From a virus: DNA of 56,096 nucleotides. The notes beneath the pieces were generated by a model, which was not told the origin of the DNA, did not search any database, and saw only the letters and a program-made list of their open reading frames with translations. Below, one piece after another: positions 16,942 through 25,800 of the stretch (its first letter is position 1; every line of letters begins with the position of its first letter). The stretch spans positions 1 through 56,096 of the IMG/VR virus record IMGVR_UViG_3300021185_001851, one strand, 5' to 3'. Position numbers and translations under genes: made by a program.

Positions 16942-17580
16942 ATGAACTTACAACCATTAACAGAAAGACTATCATTCGACCAAGCGAATCTCGTTGTCGA
17001 AATGGCAGAGAATCAGGATGGTGGTAAGGATCTCTACATGAAAGGGATTTTCATACAAGGTGATAAAAAGAATCATAACGAAAGAGTTTATCCAGCAGAT
17101 GAAATTTCTCGGGCAGTAGAGAGCATTAGTCAAAGACTAGCAGATGGCTTTTCAGTATTAGGCGAAGCAGATCATCCAGATGATTTACAGGTTAACATCG
17201 ACCGTGTCAGTCATATGGTTACTGAAATGTGGATGCAAGGTTCCGATGGATATGGAAAACTAAGAATTATTCCAACTCCAATGGGAAACATTATTAAAAC
17301 ATTACTAGAAAGCAAAGTAAAACTAGGAGTAAGTTCTAGAGGATCCGGGAATGTAGGCAACGGTGGAAACGTTTCAGATTTTGAAATTGTTACTGTTGAT
17401 GTTGTAGCACAACCGAGTGCCCCTGATGCTTATCCAACTCCAATTTACGAAAGAGTTATGCTAGACAAAAGACGAGCCGCTCTTATGGATGTAGCCCTAG
17501 CGACGACTTACGATAAGTCCGCACAAAAGCACCTTGAAATTGAGGTACTTAGATTCCTTGAGAATCTTAAAAAAGTCTGA
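16942..17580 (+). CDS. gp21: Prohead core protease gp21
   Basis: A 212-residue serine protease of the T4 prohead type. The catalytic His lies in GEADHPDD (H78) and the Ser in GVSSRGSG (about S131-132), with the conserved DFEIVTVDVVAQPSAPDA strand following. It matures the head by cutting scaffold, core and capsid proteins after motifs such as (L/I)xE. A candidate site in the downstream capsid protein is L41-A42-E43. Length matches T4 gp21 (212). It sits between the core and scaffold genes, as in T4. Confident. Confidence 0.94.
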   Translation: MNLQPLTERLSFDQANLVVEMAENQDGGKDLYMKGIFIQGDKKNHNERVYPADEISRAVESISQRLADGFSVLGEADHPDDLQVNIDRVSHMVTEMWMQGSDGYGKLRIIPTPMGNIIKTLLESKVKLGVSSRGSGNVGNGGNVSDFEIVTVDVVAQPSAPDAYPTPIYERVMLDKRRAALMDVALATTYDKSAQKHLEIEVLRFLENLKKV

Positions 17581-17591
17581 GGAGACAAATT

Positions 17592-18704
17592 ATGAGTAAT
17601 GAAAACTTTACAGATTTGCTCGGCTCTGTAACATTGTCTGAAGAGGTGCGTGATAATATCAACACCGCTTGGGATCAAAAACAGATTGAAACTCGTGAAG
17701 AAGTAACAGCAGAACTCCGTGAGGAATTTGCAACACGATATGAGCACGATAAAGGTCAACTCGTTGAAGCAATGGATAAATTGATTCAAGATACCATTTC
17801 TGGTGCTAGTGACGAGTTCAAGAAACTACATGAAGATACTAAACAATCTCGTGTAAAATATGCTACTAAGATTAGTGAAGATGCGAAACTTCTACAAAAA
17901 TTTGTTATGGAAACATTAGCAAAAGAAGTTAGTGAACTTAAATCTGATCGAGCCGCACAAAAAGAAAATTTTAAAGGCTTAGAAGAATTTGCCCTACGCA
18001 AATTAACTAATGAGCTTTCAGAGTTACACGAAGACCACAAACAATTAGTTGAAGCTCGTGTTAAACTAATTTCAGAAGGTCGTACTGCTATCGAAGAAGC
18101 AAGATCGCAATTTATTAAGAAAGCAAGTGAAAAGGTTAACAGCCTTGTAACTGAATCTTTCAAAACTGAATTGTCCTCGCTTAAAACTGATATCCGTGAA
18201 GCAAAAGAAAACAACTTTGGACGTAAAATTATGGAGGCTTTTGCCGCTGAATTTATGTCAAGTAAGTTTGCAGATGGAACAGCAGTAAGTGATCTTAATG
18301 GAAAAATTACTGAGATGGAAGTAAAATTAGCAGAAGCACATAAAGCTATTGCTGATAAAGAACATCTCATCACCGAATCAAGTCGTTTACAGCGCCTAGC
18401 GGAAGATAAAATGACTAGATCTCGTATTATGCAAGAACTAAATGCTCCTTTATCAAAAGATAAAAGAGTTATTATGGATGAATTACTTGAGACAACTCCA
18501 ACAAGTAAACTCAATGAAGCATTCCAAAAGTACTTGCCATCAGTTCTTAACGAAGAGGTCCGTAGAGACAAGAAAGTTATCGTTGAGGGTCAACAATCAC
18601 AGAAGACTGTGGTTACCGGAAACAAACCAGCAAATAACGTAGACGAAGCTCCAGTTGAAGTTGATTCAACTATTGCAGATCTTCGTAAACTAGCTGGACT
18701 CTAA
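17592..18704 (+). CDS. gp22: Prohead core scaffolding protein gp22
   Basis: A 370-residue, almost wholly helical, highly charged protein with long coiled-coil stretches, as expected of the major scaffold around which gp23 assembles and which gp21 later destroys. The C-terminal VDSTIADLRKLAGL is a small hydrophobic motif seen at the end of T4-like scaffolds. Longer than T4 gp22 (269). It starts 12 bases after gp21 with a GAGG site and is followed directly by the capsid gene. The order gp21-gp22-gp23 makes the call secure. Confidence 0.88.
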   Translation: MSNENFTDLLGSVTLSEEVRDNINTAWDQKQIETREEVTAELREEFATRYEHDKGQLVEAMDKLIQDTISGASDEFKKLHEDTKQSRVKYATKISEDAKLLQKFVMETLAKEVSELKSDRAAQKENFKGLEEFALRKLTNELSELHEDHKQLVEARVKLISEGRTAIEEARSQFIKKASEKVNSLVTESFKTELSSLKTDIREAKENNFGRKIMEAFAAEFMSSKFADGTAVSDLNGKITEMEVKLAEAHKAIADKEHLITESSRLQRLAEDKMTRSRIMQELNAPLSKDKRVIMDELLETTPTSKLNEAFQKYLPSVLNEEVRRDKKVIVEGQQSQKTVVTGNKPANNVDEAPVEVDSTIADLRKLAGL

Positions 18705-18720
18705 AGAAGGAGACATTAAA

Positions 18721-19920
18721 ATGTCAGAAGCTCTTTTTGAAGCTAAAAATTGGTCCGCAACTAAAGACGCCTTAACAGAAGGTCTTAACGGACAACGTAA
18801 ATCTACAATGGAAGTTTGCTTAGAAAATACTAAAAAGTATTTGGCTGAGACAGCAACCACTGGTGCAACAGCATCTGGAAACGTAGCAGTACTTAACAAA
18901 GTAATTCTACCAGTTATCAGACGTGTTATGCCAACAACCATCGCTAACGAATTAGTCGGTGTTCAACCTATGCAGGGACCTGTTTCTCAGATTCATACAC
19001 TTCGTGTACGTTATGCTGAGGCAGCCGCCGCTTCTTCAAACGAAGACGGTGTAGTTGGTGCAGAGGTTGTTGCTGGTGATGAAGCATTATCACCATTTGC
19101 TATTGCTAACCAGTACTCAGGTGGTGCTGATGGTAAAGCAGACGCAACTGCTACTAAAGAGGGAACTGGTGGAAACAAAATGTCAATCCAGATCCTTAAA
19201 GAAACTGTAGAAGCTAAATCCAGAAAGCTATCAGCTCGTTGGACATTTGAAGCCGCTCAGGACGCACAAGCCATTCATGGTGTTGACGTTGAAGCTGAAA
19301 TCATGGCCGCACTTGCTCAAGAAATTACTGCTGAAATTGACCAGGAAGTTATCCAGTCATTAACAGCACTTTCCGGATCTGCATTTGGTACATATGACCA
19401 AGCCGCAGTAAGTGGTACAGCTAACTTCGTAGGTGACGAGCATGCCGCTCTTGCAGTTCTAATTAACAGAGCCGCTAACGACATTGCTTCTCGTACAAGA
19501 CGTGGTGCAGGTAACTACATTGTTGTAAGCCCAACAGCTTTAACAATTCTACAATCTGCTACAACTTCAGCATTCGCTAGAACAACTGAAGGAACTTTTG
19601 AAGCACCAACAAATACTAAGTTTGTTGGAACACTTAACAGCTCAGTAAGAGTATACGTTAACCACTACAGTGGTGACGCGGCTCCTGTATTGATTGGTTA
19701 TAAAGGTGCAAATGAAATGGATGCTCCGGCATTCTATTGCCCATACATTCCATTGATGAGCTCAGGTGTTGTATTAGATCCTAACACATTCGAGCCAACT
19801 GTCAGCTTTATGACACGTTACGGATATGTTGAGCTTTCTAACACAGCTTCATCTCTTGGTAACGCGGCTGATTATGTTAATAACATTGCAATCACAAGCG
19901 GTAACCTTTCTTTCATCTAG
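18721..19920 (+). CDS. gp23: Major capsid protein gp23
   Basis: A 399-residue HK97-fold capsid protein with hallmark gp23 segments: VLPVIRRVMPTTIANELVG followed by QPMQGPVSQI, the region KLSARWTFEAAQD, and IVVSPTALTIL. It is clearly shorter than T4 gp23 (521), probably because the insertion domain is reduced. KYLAE (residues 39-43) offers an (L/I)xE site for gp21, which would remove a 43-residue propeptide; LTE at 18-20 is an alternative. It has an AAGGAG site and is followed by a strong terminator, allowing high expression as the last gene of the head operon. Confidence 0.95.
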   Translation: MSEALFEAKNWSATKDALTEGLNGQRKSTMEVCLENTKKYLAETATTGATASGNVAVLNKVILPVIRRVMPTTIANELVGVQPMQGPVSQIHTLRVRYAEAAAASSNEDGVVGAEVVAGDEALSPFAIANQYSGGADGKADATATKEGTGGNKMSIQILKETVEAKSRKLSARWTFEAAQDAQAIHGVDVEAEIMAALAQEITAEIDQEVIQSLTALSGSAFGTYDQAAVSGTANFVGDEHAALAVLINRAANDIASRTRRGAGNYIVVSPTALTILQSATTSAFARTTEGTFEAPTNTKFVGTLNSSVRVYVNHYSGDAAPVLIGYKGANEMDAPAFYCPYIPLMSSGVVLDPNTFEPTVSFMTRYGYVELSNTASSLGNAADYVNNIAITSGNLSFI

Positions 19921-19948
19921 TCCTAGACTAAGCGAAGAAAAAAAATTA

Positions 19949-19979
19949 AGCAGGGCTAGTTTTACTAGCTCTGCTTTTT
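19949..19979 (+). terminator. Intrinsic terminator after gp23
   Basis: AGCAGGGCTAG (19949-19959) and CTAGCTCTGCT (19965-19975) form an 11-bp stem with one G-U pair and loop TTTTA, followed by TTTT. It ends the head operon. Confidence 0.88.
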
Positions 19980-19983
19980 CTTT

Positions 19984-19991
19984 GATAAATA
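19984..19991 (+). promoter_or_regulatory. Late promoter GATAAATA, possibly for a leaderless mRNA
   Basis: GATAAATA directly follows the gp23 terminator. If the start is placed as in T4 late promoters, the mRNA would begin at or next to the ATG at 19997. Confidence 0.5.
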
Positions 19992-19996
19992 TTTCT

Positions 19997-20203
19997 ATGT
20001 TAGCATCTATGAAAGACAGATTATCAAGAGCAAAAATTTGTCATGAGTGCGAGTTTTATACTAGATTTACAAAGCAATGCAAAGAGTGCGGTTGCTTGAT
20101 CAACTTAAAAATATCATTTTCTCAAACTTCATGTCCAGTAGGTAAATGGAAATCAGTTGAAAATGGTAGTCAAACTAATTTAATTAAAAATTTTATCTCT
20201 TAA
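19997..20203 (+). CDS. Small zinc-ribbon protein downstream of capsid
   Basis: A 68-residue basic protein with four cysteine clusters: ICHEC, QCKECGC and a final SCPVGKW. The spacing suggests a small zinc ribbon. The ATG at 19997 fits a leaderless start behind the late promoter at 19984; an alternative ATG is at 20009. There is no clear ribosome site for either. It lies alone between the gp23 terminator and the holin promoter. Short cysteine proteins next to gp23 occur in other marine T4-like phages but have no known role that I can state. Confidence 0.65.
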   Translation: MLASMKDRLSRAKICHECEFYTRFTKQCKECGCLINLKISFSQTSCPVGKWKSVENGSQTNLIKNFIS

Positions 20204-20218
20204 AAAATTAACTCAAAC

Positions 20219-20226
20219 GGTAAATA
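20219..20226 (+). promoter_or_regulatory. Late promoter GGTAAATA for the holin operon
   Basis: GGTAAATA lies 26 bases before the holin ATG (20252) and is identical in its core to the minus-strand late promoters at 4254 and 36054. Confidence 0.6.
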
Positions 20227-20251
20227 GCATGAAGAACATGGGAGATTTATT

Positions 20252-20737
20252 ATGCCTAAATTAAGCACATATGACGACAGTGGATTTGATACATCTATTA
20301 GTATTAAAAGCAAAAATAAACTAGCTACAAGCGATAGCCTAGCAATGGTTGCAGGCGATAACAGAAATGTTACAATAGATGTTGCCGCAAGCAGAGCGGC
20401 CACTGATAATGCCGCCGCAGTAACTACTGCCGGAGGAGCTGAAACAACTATTAAGAATACCAACGAGAATTGGGTAAACAGTAAATGGAGACCTATGATG
20501 GGTTGGGTATACATGGGAACATGTATTTTTGATTTTATATTAGCACCAATTGGTTGGGGAATACTACAAACAATGGGAGCAGGGTCCGGAGGACAAGTAG
20601 CAGTACAATGGGCTCCTCTAACATTACAAGGAGCAGGACTTTATCATGTTGCAATGGGTGCCGTTATTGGTGTAACAGCATTTGGTAGAACTAAAGAAAA
20701 GACTACAGCAACATCTGCATTAGGAAAACTAAAGTAA
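20252..20737 (+). CDS. Holin, GTA-type three-helix family
   Basis: A 161-residue protein with a polar Ala/Thr-rich N-terminal half and a membrane C-terminal half. The motif WVNSKWRPMMGW (74-85), followed by hydrophobic helices at about 83-107 and 124-145 and a short basic tail, fits the 3-TM holin family first described from alphaproteobacterial gene transfer agents, where the W-R-P motif opens the first helix. It would form membrane lesions that time lysis. No endolysin is adjacent. It is under a late promoter and is followed one base later by a fibre gene, an unusual pairing. Confidence 0.75.
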   Translation: MPKLSTYDDSGFDTSISIKSKNKLATSDSLAMVAGDNRNVTIDVAASRAATDNAAAVTTAGGAETTIKNTNENWVNSKWRPMMGWVYMGTCIFDFILAPIGWGILQTMGAGSGGQVAVQWAPLTLQGAGLYHVAMGAVIGVTAFGRTKEKTTATSALGKLK

Positions 20738-20738
20738 T

Positions 20739-22772
20739 ATGGCAATCAAGACTAATCAAACAACAGATACACTAACTCCAAGTACTGGTACTATAATAGT
20801 AAACTCTACTGGAGCATTAGAAGTACCTACAGGTAATACACTTCAAAGACCGGTAACACCAGGTGCAGGTGCCTTGCGTTTTGATTCTAGTTCTTCTACA
20901 TTAGATATATTTGATGGATCATTATGGAATACATTAGTTTCTTTGTCTTATGTTGATACAACTGCAACAAACTTGCAAACACAGATTAATAATATTGTTA
21001 GCAACTTAGATCCTGCAACATTAGATTCTTTAACAGAAATCGTTGCCGCTTTTCAAAGCGAAGATAACACATTACTTTCTTTGATTAATACTGCTAATAC
21101 AAATATTAGTGCATTACAAACAGACTTAACACAAGAAATTAGTAATAGACAGTTTGCAGATACACTTGCAACCAACGCAAGAGCAACAGAAGTTACTAAT
21201 AGGACCAATGCTGATACATTATTACAAACTAATATAACAGCAGAAGAAACTGCTCGTATAGCACAAGACAATCAATTAGCATTAGATATTCAGCAAGAAA
21301 CATCAGATAGACAAACTGCTATTTCTACATTAGATACTGCAATTACTAACGAAGAAACTGCTCGTATTGCCGCAGATTCAACTCATACTGCTAACATTAC
21401 AACACTTTCTGGAGACTTAAACACAGAAATATCTGACAGACAAACTGCAATTACTACCGAAGCCAATGCTCGTATTGCTGGCGATGCCGCAAACGGTGCT
21501 GATATTAGCACATTAACAACAAACTTAGCAACTGAAGTAACCAACAGAACAAACGCAGACACTACATTACAAAATAATATTGATAGTAACAGTCTAAGTA
21601 TATTACAAGAAATACAAGACAGAGGCGCCGCTGATACATTAATACAAACTAATCTTGATACAGAAATAATTGATAGAACAAATGCTGATACAACATTACA
21701 AACTAATATTGATACAGAAGAAACTGATAGAATAGCCGCTGATACAGCATTACAAACTAGTATTACTACTAATACAACAAATTTAGCAACTGAGGTAACC
21801 GACAGAACAAACGCAGACACTACATTACAATCTAATATTGATGCTGAAGAAACTGCTCGTATTGCCGGAGATGCTGGCTTACAAACAACCATTGATAACT
21901 TAGAACTAAGTGATCTAACAGATGTAACTAACACTTCTCCAACAGACGGACAGATGCTTAGTTATGATGGTACAACAGGCAACTTTAGACCACAAACAGT
22001 AGCACTTGCTCCTGTTAATAAAAACTATGTTGGTGACGGAACAACTTTACAATTTGATTTAGGACAAGATGTTCCAAGCCCAAACAATCTTGTTGTGGTA
22101 GTTGATGGAATTGCACAGAAACCTTTGTATAGTTATGTTGTTACCAACGGAGATAAGTTAGTATTTGACGAAGCTCCAGAAAGTGGATCTATAGTTGAAG
22201 TTAGAATATTAGTAGGACAATCTACAACTGATAGACCTAGGCCTAAAATTTCAAACATTGCATACTCAGAAACTGCCGCCCCGGTTTTTAATCTTATTAC
22301 ATTTAATGTTACAGAGATGACTTATGGGTTTGGTGCTAAAATAGGAACGGTTCCTATTGCACACATTGAATATCCATCAGCTGGATCTATGCAATTAAAA
22401 ACTGCCGAGACGTTTACCGGAAATCAATCTATTACATTAATTGATAATAGTGGAAACGAATTTGTATTTGAAGATGCGTTTGCAGAACCAGATGGAACTT
22501 CAAATCCATTATGGACTGATGCAAGAAAATTTATTGGTACTTTTAGTGCCGGAGACAGCATTAATTACACAATAGGTGTAAATAGCACGTCAACATTGAC
22601 TCTGGGTGCAACATCATCCCAGGAAACTGCTCCGACTTGGTTGTCGGTTAGTGGTTTAACTCTTGTAGGAACTGCACCAACATTGAGCAGTCCTTGCAGA
22701 TACGAGTTCCAAATAATTGCAACAATAGGCAGTAAGAGTATATCTCGTAATTATTGGCTTGTTGTAATTTAA
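20739..22772 (+). CDS. Tail fibre / coiled-coil virion protein with Ig-like end
   Basis: A 677-residue protein. Residues 1-80 form a small beta-rich head, and about 85-395 are repeats of the type TNRTNADTTLQTNI / EETARIAAD, in which a hydrophobic residue every seven positions predicts a long trimeric coiled coil. A beta-rich region follows (NKNYVGDGTTLQFDLGQDV), shared in style with the next fibre. The C-terminus (APTWLSVSGLTLVGTAP onward) resembles a putative-Ig domain of surface proteins. A shaft protein of the adsorption apparatus is the best reading; receptor specificity cannot be inferred. Translation probably couples to the holin gene. Confidence 0.7.
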   Translation: MAIKTNQTTDTLTPSTGTIIVNSTGALEVPTGNTLQRPVTPGAGALRFDSSSSTLDIFDGSLWNTLVSLSYVDTTATNLQTQINNIVSNLDPATLDSLTEIVAAFQSEDNTLLSLINTANTNISALQTDLTQEISNRQFADTLATNARATEVTNRTNADTLLQTNITAEETARIAQDNQLALDIQQETSDRQTAISTLDTAITNEETARIAADSTHTANITTLSGDLNTEISDRQTAITTEANARIAGDAANGADISTLTTNLATEVTNRTNADTTLQNNIDSNSLSILQEIQDRGAADTLIQTNLDTEIIDRTNADTTLQTNIDTEETDRIAADTALQTSITTNTTNLATEVTDRTNADTTLQSNIDAEETARIAGDAGLQTTIDNLELSDLTDVTNTSPTDGQMLSYDGTTGNFRPQTVALAPVNKNYVGDGTTLQFDLGQDVPSPNNLVVVVDGIAQKPLYSYVVTNGDKLVFDEAPESGSIVEVRILVGQSTTDRPRPKISNIAYSETAAPVFNLITFNVTEMTYGFGAKIGTVPIAHIEYPSAGSMQLKTAETFTGNQSITLIDNSGNEFVFEDAFAEPDGTSNPLWTDARKFIGTFSAGDSINYTIGVNSTSTLTLGATSSQETAPTWLSVSGLTLVGTAPTLSSPCRYEFQIIATIGSKSISRNYWLVVI

Positions 22773-22843
22773 AAAATCATCTATATAACGGAAAATATTT
22801 TCCTAATCCTTTATTGGGTCTAACCAATTTAATTTTAGACAAC

Positions 22844-22851
22844 TATAAATG
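22844..22851 (+). promoter_or_regulatory. Late promoter TATAAATG
   Basis: TATAAATG differs from the T4 late consensus at the last base and stands about 40 bases before the 1275-residue fibre gene. A 14-base palindrome (22790-22803) precedes it. Confidence 0.5.
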
Positions 22852-22891
22852 ACGCATGAGTGTCATTTCTCAATAATAAGGAAAAGAAAAC

Positions 22892-25800
22892 ATGCCTTTA
22901 ATTAAAGCACGTTCGAGTTCGTTGATGAACTCAATTGATTTAAGAGGTACTCCGACTGCCGCTACTGCCGCCGCTGGTACATCGACTACCCAGCTTGCGT
23001 CAACAGGCTTCGTGTCAACAGAAATTAGCAACTTAGTTAACTCCGCACCTACTCTTCTAGATACATTAGACGAATTAGCCGCGGCGATTGGCGATGATGC
23101 CAGTTTCTCTACCACGATGACAACAGCACTATCGGAAAAAGTAGCATTAGCAGGTGGTACAATGACTGGAGCATTAGTGCTCTCAGGTGCACCAGCCAAT
23201 GACCTCGAAGCATCAACAAAGAAATATGTTGACGATGGATTATTAGCTCAGCTAATTTCTTCAACAGACGATGTTCCAGAAGGAACAAACAATCTTTATC
23301 ATACAACTGCAAGAGTAAGAGCAGGAATTACTTTATCATCAGATAACACTACAGTATTAGATTACGATAGTGCCACTGGTGTTATTGCATATGCTCATCC
23401 TACTACTGCTGGTATTATAGAAGATGCATCAAACTTGTACTATACAGATGCTCGTGTTAGAGCCGCTATCTCATTAACAACAACAGATAGCACAATTTTA
23501 TCTTATAGTAATACAACTGGTGCATTTACTTTCGCAGAGCAAGATACTGATAAAGTTGATGAAGGTTCAACAAACCTTTATTTTACAACTACAAGAGCGA
23601 GAGATTCTGTGAGTGCAGGTACTAACGTTACATACAACTCAGCTACTGGTGTTATTTCAGCAGACGGTGCGGTTGTTAGTGTTAACGGTGCTGACGGTAT
23701 TGTTACAATAGGAACAGATGATGTAGATGAAGGTTCAAGTAACTTATACTTTTCAGATACTAGAGCAAGAAATGCTATTAGTTTAACAAGTACTGATACA
23801 AACACACTATCTTATAGTGCTGGAACTGGTGTACTTACATATACAAAACCAAATTCAGATGGTATTGCAGAAGGTACAACTAACCTTTACTTTCTTGACA
23901 GTAGAGCAAGAGCCGCAATTAGTGCCTCTGGAGATGTTGCTTACAACTCAACTAGTGGTGTAATTACATTTAACATGGCTGATCACGATACTGATGATTT
24001 AGCAGAAGGTACAGCTAACCTTTACTTTCTTGACAGTAGAGCAAGAGGTGCAATTAGTGTAGCAGGATCTTTAGCATACAATTCTACAACTGGTGTTATT
24101 TCTTATACAACTCCAGATACTGACGGTGTAGACGAAGGTAGTTTAAACCTTTACTACACAGATGCTAGAGCAAGAGCTTCAATTAGTGCAGGTGGTGATT
24201 TAAGTTATGTTTCTAGTACAGGTGTTATGTCTTATACAACTCCAGATACAGATGGTATTACTGAAGGATCTGTTAACCTTTACTATACAGATGCTAGAAC
24301 AAGAGCCGCAATTTCTGTAACAGGTGATTTGACATACAATGGTACAACAGGTGCAATTGGTTTTGCATTAGCAGATCATACAACAGCCGACTTAGCTGAA
24401 GGAACTAACCTTTACTATCTTGATAGTAGAGCAAGAGCCGCTATTTCAGTTTCAGGTGCCGCATTAGCATATGATAATACAACTGGTGTTCTTTCTACAA
24501 ACGCATTAGTAGCAAGTGTTAACACTAAAACTGGTGTTGTAACATTAACTACAGATGATATTAACGAAGGTTCAACTAACTTGTACTATACAGATGCTCG
24601 TGTTAGATCTGCTGTTTCATTAACTTCAGACGATACTACTGTTCTGTCATATAGTTCAGGAACTGGTGCATTTACATACGCCAAGCCTAACACAGACAAA
24701 ATCAGTGAAGGTACAACTAACTTGTATTTCACAGATGCTAGAGCAAGAGCCGCATTTTCTGAAGGAACAGGTGTATCGATTACAGCTGGAGAAATTGCTA
24801 TCGGTCAGGCCGTTGCTACAACAGACAATGTTACATTTAATGACCTTGTTGTTGATGGTGACTTAACTATCAATGGTACAACAACTACCGTTAATACAGC
24901 AACATTAGATGTTGAAGATATTAACATTACAGTAGCAAAAGGTGCCGCATCAGCGGCGGCCGCTAACGGTGCTGGTTTAACAGTTGATGGTGCCGCGGCA
25001 ACTATCTTGTATGTTTCTGCAACTGACACTTGGGACTTTAACAAAGACGTTAAAGGAACATTTATTGGTGATTTAACTGGTGATGTTGTTGGTGATTTAA
25101 CTGGTGATGTAACTGGTACAGTTTCAGACATTAGTAATCATGACACAGATGCTTTATCTGAAGGTACAGCTAACTTGTACTACACAGATGGTAGATCAAG
25201 AGCCGCTATTAGTGTAAACTCAACTGAACTAGGTTATGACAACTCAACAGGTGTTATAACATATACTCAAGGTAATACTGATGGTGTTGCTGAAGGTTCA
25301 ACTAACTTGTACTTCTCAGATGCTAGAGCAAGAGGTGCAATTAGTGTATCAGGCGATATGACCTACAATTCTACAACAGGCGTTATTGGTTTTGCATTAG
25401 CAGATCATACAACAACTGACTTAGCTGAAGGTGATAACAAGTATTACACAGATGCAAGAGCAAGAGCTTCTATTTCCGTTACAGGTGATTTAGCTTATGT
25501 AGCAGGAACAGGTGTTATTTCTTACTCAACACCAGACACAGACGGAGTTACAGAAGGAACAACTAACCTTTACTACACAGATGCTCGTGTTAGAGCGGCT
25601 ATTAGTGGTAGTGGTGACATTGTGTATGATAGTGCAACAGGTGACTTTGCATACTCAACTCCAGATACTGACGGTGTAGACGAAGGAACAACTAACCTTT
25701 ATCATACAACTGCTAGAGCAAGAGCAACAATAAGTGCAAGTGATGACTTAACTTATGATAGTGCAACTGGTGTCATGACATTTAAGATGTCTGATCATGA

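Noticed and set aside
17786-18571. Long antisense open frames opposite gp22, the core protein and fibre genes
   Set aside because: They are antisense to well-supported genes, have low-complexity Ser/Leu-rich translations and no ribosome sites.
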